Source of the DNA: Brasenia schreberi
Taxonomy: Eukaryota; Streptophyta; Magnoliopsida; Nymphaeales; Cabombaceae
Direction of reading: 5' to 3'
Assembly (NCBI GenBank): GCA_036023115.1
Contig: JAYKKT010000087.1
Location: 10,634,501-10,698,500 of the forward strand
Length of the DNA stretch: 64,000 bases
Below the pieces are notes generated by a model. That model was not told the origin of the DNA. It did not search any database and worked only from the letters and a program-made list of their open reading frames with translations. The position numbers and the translations under genes are program-made. Of this stretch, positions 13,101-23,981 are shown in pieces (within the stretch, counting starts at the first letter, position 1; each line of letters opens with the position of its first letter).

Positions 13101-16100
13101 GGGGCCCCGTATCGTATCGTGGTGGCCCACGATACGATACGTATCGCACCGTATCGTACGGTGCGATACGGACAACACTGCATGATAGGGCTCTGTGGAA
13201 ACAAAGAATCCATGTAGCCAACCCCGTCTAGTATGGGAAAAACCTTAGTTGTTGTTGTTTGTTGCATCAAAGACGAGGATAAGAAAATTCTAGTGGCAAA
13301 TGATGATATGAAAAATAGATTAAAACATTATTTTTATAAGTTTTTTAATGAAAATAAAGATGCTAGTATTAACTTAGGCGAGTTAGCCAAATCAAAAAGT
13401 ATATAAATCAAAATTTCTACCGACATATTCAAAAGAACGAAGTCAAAGAGGCTCTTAAACATATGAATGGTGGTAAATTTATAGGACCAGGCAATATTCC
13501 TATAAAATTTTGGAAAATCGTAGGAGAGACATAAATCACTTGGCTTAGAAGACTATTTAATGAAATATGGAGAAACCAAAAGATGATCGAGGAATGGAGA
13601 GTGAGTACAATTATACCATATAAAAGAACAAGGAAGACATTCAGAATTTTGCGAATTATCGGGGTATCAAGTTAATGAGCCATACTATGAAATTATGGGA
13701 AAAATTTATCGAACGTAGGTTAAAACAATTATCGAGTACAACAGTGAACCAATTTGGATTAATGCTAGGCAAATCTACTATTTAAGCGATTCACCTTTTG
13801 AGACGACTTATAGAACATTTTAGAGCAAAAAAGAAGAACATTTATATGATATTTATGCAAAGAGATGTTCATTGGAGAACCTTGGAAAAGAGAGGTATCC
13901 CATTGACATACATAAATCTTATAAGAGACATATACGATGGTGCATAAACTTGTGTGAGGACTCATGAAAGAATGATAAACTCCTTTGAAGTTAACATTGG
14001 GTTACATCAGGGATCAACTTTAAGTCCATATTTATTTATATTGGTCATGATGAGTTAACAAAACGTACTTTGGTGTATGTTATTTGCATATGATATTGTG
14101 TTAGTGGATGACTAAGGAAAAAGTTAATAGAAAATTGAAACTATGGAGAGAAACATTAGAAAGTAAATGCTTTCGACTTAGTAGAACAAAGACATAATAT
14201 ATGGAATGTAAGTTTGATCATTTGGTTACTTTAGAAGACATAGAAATTAAAATTGGCACACATTGCATCCTCAAAAGGAAAGTTTTAAATACTTAGGGTC
14301 AATTTTTCATAGTGATGGAAGAACTGATGGAGGTGTTATGTATAAAATTAATGCAGGTTGGTTAAAATGGAGAGGAACATCACATATTCTTTGTGACAAG
14401 AAGATACCATTAAAGTTAAAAGGTAAATATTATAGAGCAGTAATTAGACCTGCCATGTTTTATGGTTCTGAGTGTTGATCAATTAATCATCAACATGTAA
14501 AAAAGATGTTTGTGGTAGAAATGAAGTTGTTGAAATGAATGAGTGGTCATGTAAGGAAAGACCATATACACAATGAGGTTATTAGAAACAAATTGGGAGT
14601 GACACTAATAGAGGATAAAATGAGAGAATATTGTTTAAGATGGTTTGGATATATAGAAAGAAGATCAAAAGAAATGCATGTAAGAAGGTATGAAAAACTA
14701 GATTTTGAAAGTATTAAAAGAGGTAGAGGACGACCACAAAAGTGTTGGAAAGAAACAATAAAGAATGATCTAGCTTATGTTGAGTTAACTGCTAACATGA
14801 CACATGATAAGGCCATGTGAAAACAAAGAATCCATGTAGCCGACCCCATCTAGTATGGGAAAAGGCTTAGTTGTTGTTGTTGTAGTTTTATTTACTTGCC
14901 AGACGACCCCATCTAATATGGGAAAAGGTTTATTTGTTGTTGTTGTAGTAGTTTTATTTACTTGCCATTTAAAGTAGCCCTTCTTGGAATCTACCTCTTC
15001 TTGAAATTGCACTGTTATGATTATTACTGCTTATATTATCCTATCATGATTATTAATTATTAGTTTTTTTAAGGTTTTAATTTGGTCTGTGGATGCATGC
15101 TTGATCTTCTAGATGTTAATCATCCTGCTAAAGGGTTTCAAACAAAATTTCCACGAAAAAGGAAGAACCCCTATCTCTCCTGCTCTTAGAGACAGCAGAT
15201 TGCTTTTGCTTCATAGGTGGTGATGATCTATGAAACAGGTTCCCGTTCCTCAGAATGCTTGATTGCTAATCCTTTTTCCCCTTTTTTTTTCTGCTAATGC
15301 ATTCAGCTGCTTCCTGATGACAATTGGTATTGCCCATACTGCACTTGTGAGATATGTGGTGAAGCAGTCCTTCAGCAAAAGGCTTTGGGTTCTTCCGCGC
15401 TTATACAATGTGTACAGTGCGAGTGCAAATGTAGACTCTTAACTCTTAACACATGTGACCTACTTCTTATTATTGCAATGCATAAACACTCGGGCATTGT
15501 TCACTACTTACAGCATGCTAATTGATTAATAGATCATAAGCGCTGTCTGGCTGACAGGCTCCGATGTGGAGGTGATGATCCAACCAAGGAAACATGGTTT
15601 TGTGGAGAAAACTGTCAGGAGGTATCATTTTCTTTGGGAGTCTATTTTCATTTTCTTTAAGCTGTGTCTTTGGAAGGAAGGTGGCAGAACCATAAATTGT
15701 CTTGGGATACACACTGGCATGTATTTGTAATTTTGTATGAACAAACTTTCTCCTCTTACAAGAAAGCAAGACATAACTTTTATCATATTGTGAGAGTTTC
15801 GTTGTTTGTGTATTACCATGATCTTTCTTTATCTATACACTATAGTTCCTGACATTCAACGTTTTGCTTTTTATAGTATCTGCTAGTCGGCCTTTTTGTA
15901 CGTGTACGCTACAGTTCCTGACATTGTCTCAACATGTTCACTTTTTGTACTATCCTGCTAGTCTGACATTTGATGGAGCCTAGGAAATGGCAAATTTTAA
16001 AGATACTTTTATTGTATCTTGATTCTAAGCTGTACCCATAAGATGGACAGACTAAAATATTTATGAGCAATGGGTCAATTAGCATAAATTTTCCAATGGG

Positions 16101-16407
16101 GTGGTACGAGAGTGAAACATCTGATGGTCTTTTCATTGTCAAAGGACATCAATATTTATGAGCAATTGGTCAAATGGCATAAACATTTTTGAATTGCAAA
16201 TGGTTCGATGGTACCATCTATCCAAGGGTTAGAGATGCTCTATGACATGGTACAGCTGAGGAAACTTGATCAACCTCTTACTTCATTATTACATCTAAGT
16301 CTTTCGCATAGCTCTGTGTGGTGTATTAACTACTTGGGTCTGTATATGGGATTTAGGAAGTATATATACACACACACACACACTCATATATATATATATG
16401 CATACAT

Positions 16408-16438
<31 letters not shown>

Positions 16439-16463
16439 CATACATACATACATATATATCCAT

Positions 16464-16509
<46 letters not shown>

Positions 16510-16542
16510 CATACATACATACATACATATACATACATATAT

Positions 16543-16603
<61 letters not shown>

Positions 16604-16688
16604 CATACATATATATATATACATACATACATATATATATATACATACATACATATATATATATATATACATACATACATATATATAT

Positions 16689-16721
<33 letters not shown>

Positions 16722-16748
16722 CATACATACATATATATATATATATAC

Positions 16749-16781
<33 letters not shown>

Positions 16782-16808
16782 CATACATACATACATACAT
16801 ATATATAT

Positions 16809-16841
<33 letters not shown>

Positions 16842-16978
16842 CATATATACATACATACATATATATATATATATACATATATACATACATACATATATAT
16901 ATATATATACATATATATACATATACATATATACATATACATATAGACATATACATATATACATATACATATACATAC

Positions 16979-17009
<31 letters not shown>

Positions 17010-17900
17010 CAACAACAACAACAACTAAGCCTTTTCCCATACTAGACGGGGTCAACTACATGGATTCTTTGTTTCCACAGATCCCTATCGTGTGCCATGT
17101 TAGCAGTTAACTCACAATAAGCTAGATCATTCTTTATTGTTTCTTTCCAACACTTTTGTGGTTGTCCTCTACCTCTTTTAATACTTTCCAAATTTAGTTT
17201 TTCTAACCTTCTTACAGGTGCTTCTTTTGATCTTTTTTCTATATGTCCAAGCCATCTTAAACGATATTCTCTCATTTTATCCTCTATTGGTGCTACTCCT
17301 AATTTGTTTCTAATAACCTCATTATGTATACGGTCTTTTCTTGTATGACCACTCATCCATCTCAATATCTTCATTTGTGTCACATACATCTTTTGTACAT
17401 GTTGATGATTAACTGCCCAACACTCATAACCATAAAACATGGCAGGTCTAATTGCTGCTCTATAATATTTACCTTTTAACTTTAATGGTATCTTCTTATC
17501 ACAAAGAATACCTGATGCTCCTCTCTATTTTAACCAACCAGCATTAATTCTATGTGTAACATCTCCATCAATTCTTCCATCACTCTGAAAAATTGACCCT
17601 AGTTATTTAAAACTTTCCTTTTGGGGGATGCAATGTGTGCCAATTTTAATTTCTATGTCCTCTGAGGTAACCAAATGATCAAACTTACATTCCATATATT
17701 CTGTCTTTGTTCTACTAAGTCCGAGGCCTTTGCATTCTAATGTTTCTCTCCATAGTTCCAATTTTCTATTAACTTTTTCCTTAGACTCTTCCACTAATAC
17801 AATGTCATCTGCAAATAACATACACCAAGGTACAAGGTACTTCATCTTGAATATGTTTTGTTAACTCATCCATCACCATTATAAATAAGTATGGACACAT

Positions 17901-17943
<43 letters not shown>

Positions 17944-20798
17944 TAAGGGAGATTTTGAATAAAGATTTAAAGGAAAAGGCTCGAAACGGAGTTGGTATTA
18001 TCATAAATAAAGATTTAAAGGAGAGTGTAGTAGACATACAACGATATGGTGACCGAATCATGACGTTGAAATTAGTGTTAGGAGCAGAGGTTTTGAATAT
18101 AGTTTGTGCTTATGCACCCCAAGTAGGACTAGAAGATAGTATAAAGACAACTTTTTGGGAAGAGTTAGATAAGGTGATTCAAAAGATTCTACAAAGGGAG
18201 ATGATTTGTTTAGGAGGAGACTTAAATGGACATGTTGGTAAAGAGTCATTAGGATATAAAGGGATTTATGGAAACTTTGGTTTTGGGGATATAAATGAGG
18301 AAGGTAGGGAGATTTTAAATTTTGCTATGGCATTTGATCTCTTTATAATCAATACAATCTTCAAAAAACGAGATGAACATTTAATTGCTTATAAGAGTGG
18401 CTTATCACAAACACAAATTGATTACTTTATTTGTAGAAAAAAAGATAGAGCGTGTTGTAAAGATTGCAAGGTAATTCCATGAGAAAGCTTAACCACCCAA
18501 CATCGACTTTTAGTTATGGATTTACAAATAAAAAAATGGACAAAGAAGAAAAGAGTGCATCGAGCTATTCAGACTAAATGGTGGAACCTCAAAAGCGAGA
18601 AAGAAGATATATTTAAATAGAAAGTCCTTCAAGGAGATGTTTGGAATTATGTTGGTACACCCTGTGATATGCTGAACAATATGGCTATACATATTAGGAA
18701 AGTGACGAAAGATGTGTTAGGGGTATCTAAGGGAGGTGTACCGACACAAAAAGAAGCTTGGTAGTGGAGTGAAGTAGTACAAAATAAAATCAAGGCAAAA
18801 AGGGCATGTTACAAATTACATTATGCTAAGAAAACTAGTGAAACTTTAGAGGCTTATAAGAAAGCAAAGAAGGAAGCGAAAAAGGCCGTGAGTGAAGCAA
18901 AAGCTAAAATTTCTGAGGACTTATATAAAAAACTCAACTCAAAAGAGTGTGAAAGAGATATTTTTAGGATAACTAGGGCTAGAGATAAGAAAACTAAAGA
19001 TCTTAATTATGTTAGATGCATAAAAGAAGAGGATGAAGAAATTCTAGTGGCAAATGATGATATAAGAAATAGATGGAAAAACTATTTTTATAATCTTTTT
19101 AATGAAAATAAAGATGTTAGTATTAGTTTAGGAGATTTAGCTAAGTCAGAAAAGTATATAAACCACAATTTCTACCGATGTATTCAAAAGAATGAAGTCA
19201 AAGAGGCTCTTAAACATATGAAGGGTGGTAAATCGGTAGGACCAGATAATATTCCTATAGAAGTTTGGAAAATACTAGGAGAAATAGGAATCACTTGGCT
19301 CACAAGACTATTTAATGAAATATGGAAAAACCAAAAGATGCCCGAGGAAGGGAGAACAAGTACACTTATACACATATATAAGAACAAGGGAGACATTCAA
19401 AATTGTGCGAATTATCGAGGTATCAAGTTAATGAGTCATACTATGAAATTATGGGAAAGAATTATCGAATGTAGGTTAAGACAAGTATCAAGTACAACAG
19501 AGAACCAATTTGGATTCATGCCAGACAGATCTACTATTGAAGCGATTCACCTTTTGAGACATCTTATGGAATATTTTAGAGCAAAAAAGAAAGACCTTCA
19601 CATGATATTATATTTATTGATATAGAAAAAGTGTATGATAGGGTACCGAGGGAGGTTCTTTGGAGAACTTTGGAAAAAAGAGGTATCCCATTGACATATA
19701 TTAACCTTATAAGAGACATGTATGATGGTGCAAAAACATGTGTGAGGACTCATGAAGGAACGACAGACTTCTTTGAAGTTAATATTGGGTTACATCAAGG
19801 ATCAACTTTAAGTCCATACTTATTTATAATGGTGATGGATGAGTTAACAAAACATATTCAAGATGAAGTACCTTGGTGTATGTTATTTGCAGATGACATT
19901 GTATAGTGGAGGAGTCTAAGGAAAAAGTTAATAGAAAATTGGAACTATGGAGAGAAACATTAGAAAGCAAAGGCCTCCGACTTAGTAGAACAAAGACAAA
20001 ATATATGGAATGTAAGTTTGATCATTTGGTTACTTCAAAGGACATGAAAATTAAAATTGACACACATTGCATTCCCCAAAAGGAAAGTTTTAAATACCTA
20101 GGGTCAAATTTTCAGAGTGATGGAAGAATCGATGGAGATATTACGCATAGAATTAATGTTGGTTGGTTAAAATGGAGAGGAACATCAGGTATTCTTTGTG
20201 ATAAGAAGATACCATTAAAGTTAAAAGGTAAATATTATAGAGCAGCAATTAGACTTGCCATGTTTTATGGTTGAGAGTGTTGGGCAGTTAATCATCAACA
20301 TGTACAAAAGATGTCTGTGACAGAAATGAAGATGTTGAGATGGATGAGTGGTCATAGAAGAAAAGACCGTATACATAATGAGGTTATTAGAAACAAATTA
20401 GGAGTGGCACCAATAGAGGATAAAATGAGAGAACATCGTTTAAGATGGTTTGGACATATAGAAAGAAGATCAAAAGAAGAACTTGTAAGAAGGTTAGAAA
20501 AACTAAATTTGGAAAGTATTAAAAGAGGTAGAGGACGACCACAAAAGTGTTGGAAAGAAACAATAAAGAATGATCTAGCTTATTGTGAGTTAAGTGCTAA
20601 CATGGCACACGATAGGGATCTGTGGAAACAAAGAATCCATGTAGCTGACCCCATCTAGTAATGGAAAAGGCTTAGTAGTTGTTGTTGTTGTATATATATA
20701 TATATATATACATACATACATATTACATACATACATACATATATATACATACATACATATATACACATATATATATACATATACATATATATACATAT

Positions 20799-20836
<38 letters not shown>

Positions 20837-21071
20837 GGGATTTAGGAAGTAATACATGGTTGTGTTTAATAACATGAATGCACACATTTTGCGTCTTCAC
20901 AGACAAACATCAGAAACCATATCCTTTTGTGTATAAATGTTTTTGTATGCGTGAGCATCTATGTCCTCACATACATGCGTGTAACACTTCAAGCTCCCAT
21001 TCCTTGCAGGTTCATTCAGGATTACGATCTCATGTTGGATTCTATACATACATTACATATATATATATATG

Positions 21072-21102
<31 letters not shown>

Positions 21103-21114
21103 GTATATATATAT

Positions 21115-21162
<48 letters not shown>

Positions 21163-23883
21163 TTTCGACAGCCACCATAATTTTGTCGGACTTATCTACT
21201 ATGGATTCTACAAATTATGATAGGGTTATGTTATATATGAGATTTCGACAGCCACCATAATTTTGTCGGACTTATCTACTATGGATTCTACAAATTATGA
21301 TAGGGTTATGTAGAAACAAAGAAAGAATCCATGGAGCCTATCCCATCTTATATGGGAAAAGGCTTAGTTGTATATATATATATATATCGGATTTAGGAAG
21401 TAACACGTGTTGGAATTCGTGGGTAGCGCAGCGGAAGATCAAATATAAACAAATATTAAGAACATTGAACTGTGTCACACGGTGCGAGTGCGGGATACGA
21501 CAAATTTCAAAAATTTTTGGTGCGGCAACACGACTAGGGTATATAATATTATATATTATATAATATTCAAGTTAGAACAAGTGAGACATCAATTAATATA
21601 AGTATATGACAATAGCAAGTACACAACTTTATATTAAAGCAAAACGCATAAACGGTAAACAACTACTAATTTCATCATAATACACAAATCAATCTTCATG
21701 GATCCGAACCCAGACCCGAACTTTAAAGTCGGTGCTAGATTTTGAAGCATGGAATATCTACACAAAAGGAAGTGAAGAAGGTCCGCGTTGAAATATCTTC
21801 TTATATTCATCGGCGTAGTTTCATGGGAGATGATGGAAGACATGCTGAAGGAGTATTTTGAAAACTATGGTGAGGTAATTGAGGTGGTCATCATGGGAGA
21901 TAAGGTCACGAGTCGACTAAGAGGCTTCAGTTTTGTCGTCTTCGCAGATCACTCCCTCCTCGATCGGGTTCTCTAGGATAAATACACTATAGACGACAGA
22001 ATCGTGAGTTACCTTAAAAAAAATTGTATTTTTTTTTCATGCCTCACCGACACGGTGTCGGTGTCGCACCTGTGTTGGGGTCGACACTCCACCTCTTAGA
22101 GGTGTCTGTGTGACTTAGCATTGAAGAAAATGGAAGATCGAAGGAGGGGGCAGGCTCTCCAATGGAGCCCCCCTTCTCTTTCTATTAATCAAATTTTTAA
22201 CCCTAATACAAAACATCCAATCCTTATATAATGTGTTGTAAAACAGAAAATAACCAAAATACCCTTAGTACTATGGAGAATTATAATAATACCCAAATAT
22301 CAGAAATTACAAAACTAACACTAAAAAACAGCATATACATATATTCTTCAACAACACGTGGTTGTGTTTAATAACATGAATACACACATTTTGCATCTTC
22401 ACCGACAAACATCAACAACCATATCTTTTTGTGAATAAAAGTTTTTGTATGTGTGAACGTCTATGTCTTCACAGACATGCGTGTAACACTTCAAGCTCCC
22501 ATTCTTTGCAGGTTCATTCAAGATTACGATCTCATGTTGGAGTCATGCACCATATTGGAGAAGGCTTTTCTTGGACGCTTCTAAAATGTATCCAAAGTGA
22601 CCAAAGAGTTCATTCAGCGCAAGGATTTGCACTAATGGCAGAATGTAATACTAAACTAGCTGTTGCTCTTTCTATTATGGAGGAGTGCTTTGTGCCTATG
22701 ATTGATCCAAGAACCGGCATTGATATGATTCCACATGCCTTGTACAACTGGGGGTAAGGTCTTGACCTTGGTGGTGTTTCCAAGAATGGGCTTGATGTGA
22801 TTCCAAATGTACAAAGTAATATGTCGATGCCATTTCTCTTTTCAGTGATTAACTATTTCATTTCTGGAACCCTAGCAGCTGAGTTACCAGCAGTTACTTT
22901 ACAAAAGTGGGTATGGAATATATTTTCGATATTTATATATGATTTTGTGGATACACCAAATTAATGGTGATTTGAGCTGTTCATTTTTCATTTACATTAC
23001 AATTATTTGAAATATTTCATGTAAAGATTTGCTTCTTGCAAAATAAACAGTGACCAATCAATCAGTATAGCTGGATTGACAAAGTACTTGATCATTAACA
23101 AGAAAAAGAATCAAACTGCAAAGGTTTTAGAAATTTGGACCCTCATTTAGATCATCCACACCTGTTCACATGCACCGTTCAAAAGTTAAATGGACATCTA
23201 TGAAATAAAGTATGAGAACATTTTTAGGAAAGGAAGACAAGAACAGTTATTTGCATACGAAAGAAAGTTCTATTTTTGTAGCTTTTTAATTGTTGAAGGC
23301 ACTCTTGTTTAAAATAAATTAATATCCGAAAATGAAATTGGTAAACTCTTCGGGGAGTTGGTTAAAATTGAATTTCATGAAATTGAAAATTGTCTTCCAA
23401 ATTTCTGCAACCGCCTCTCCAGCAACCTTCTATTTATGATTTCTAACATTTGATACCTTATTTACCAACACTGCTATAAAGGGCCTACATGTCAATCTCC
23501 AAAAACATAAGATGAGGCTAAGTGGCTTAGTTAGTTATTTGAGAAGGAACTAAGCAAGAGAACAATTGCTCATAATGTGGAAAACTTGTTTGTAAAAAAA
23601 CAATAGCAAACTTATATATCCAATATATTTAATTGAAGAATATAACCCATGTATGCATAAACATATTTGAAAAGAATAACAGAACTGTTTGGTGTCATGA
23701 TTAAGGGCTCAATCGCAAAATTTTATGGTCCCCGGGCCACAAGCTCTTTGATGACAGCAGAAGAATCCAATCTTGTGGTGGATTCATTTTGATAAGTAGT
23801 TTTTATTAAATTTACGAGGCTCAAGTGTTAAAGCGCTCCAAAACACTTACAAAAGAATAAGAAGTATTAGTAGCATACATACA

Positions 23884-23981
<98 letters not shown>

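Larger units (their letters stand above)
9841..13180 (-). mobile_element. hAT DNA transposon, 3,340 bp, with perfect 8-bp target-site duplication
   Basis: The termini are inverted repeats (CAGTGTTGTCTG at the left; CAGTGTTGTCCG read inward from the right). The 8-bp direct repeat CATGATAG flanks the element at 9833-9840 and 13181-13188, the duplication length expected for hAT. The sequence it interrupts is the LINE 3' end, where an uninterrupted CA(C/T)GATAG is seen in other copies. It contains a transposase gene on the minus strand (10151-12634) and dense GTATCG/CGATAC repeats near both ends. The clean termini and target-site duplication suggest a fairly recent insertion, although the transposase is broken. 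Confidence 0.93.
9765..13265 (+). mobile_element. 5'-truncated LINE 3' fragment nested in copy A, itself split by hAT
   Basis: About 150 bp of LINE 3' end (starting CCACAAAAGTGTTGAAAG and ending in GTTGTTGTTGTTTGTTG) sits inside the coding region of LINE copy A. An 11-bp direct repeat, ATCAAAGACGA, flanks it at 9754-9764 and 13266-13276, consistent with a target-site duplication. The fragment is interrupted at 9840 by the hAT transposon and resumes at 13181. This establishes the order of insertion: LINE A, then this fragment, then hAT. Confidence 0.85.
8180..14960 (+). mobile_element. RTE-type LINE copy A, old, interrupted
   Basis: The LINE 5' head begins near 8180 (GGATCACCCTTGCATGG). Coding remnants run to 9764, resume at 13277, and end at a (GTT)n tail near 14875. 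The gap is a later insertion. Endonuclease remnants at about 8530-9260 keep recognisable blocks ([29 protein letters not shown]). The reverse transcriptase at 13400-14130 has lost motif A through a deletion near 13855, and its FADD box reads FAYD. There are many stops. The tail is followed by a partial repeat of itself: the (GTT)n-TAGTTTTATTTACTTGCC unit occurs at about 14870 and again at about 14937. I could not find a convincing target-site duplication. Confidence 0.85.
7113..15306 (+). other. Intron 1 of the PHD/GNAT gene (8.2 kb)
   Basis: The donor GTACGT and an acceptor ending GCATTCAG flank an 8,194-bp intron that splits the PHD finger. Positions 7164 to about 8180 and about 14990 to 15306 are unique intron sequence with nothing recognised. 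The middle is filled by an RTE-type LINE, a nested LINE fragment and an hAT transposon, described separately. Removing the elements leaves an intron of about 1.3 kb. Confidence 0.85.
15622..22511 (+). other. Intron 3 of the PHD/GNAT gene (6.9 kb)
   Basis: GT-AG intron between the second zinc finger and the GNAT region. Positions 15622-16360 are unique sequence with nothing recognised. The remainder is microsatellites, two LINE pieces in opposite orientation, a duplicated piece of the intron 3/exon 4 border, a head-tail LINE derivative and a solo LTR. Confidence 0.85.

Noticed and set aside
12865..13270. Arg/Tyr-rich frames such as RYGPYRTIR
   Set aside because: They are translations of the subterminal GTATCG repeat array.
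8155..15007. TTCTTGAAAT on both sides of LINE A as its target-site duplication
   Set aside because: The right copy is about 45 bases beyond the tail and the left about 15 bases before the head, so the match is probably chance.
16208..17110. Long open frames on both strands rich in Tyr, Ile, His and Met
   Set aside because: They are translations of the (TA)n/(TACA)n microsatellite and have no unique sequence.
21788..21976. A functional small RRM protein
   Set aside because: It is contained in an LTR-like element, covers only part of one RRM and runs into a stop within the conserved region.
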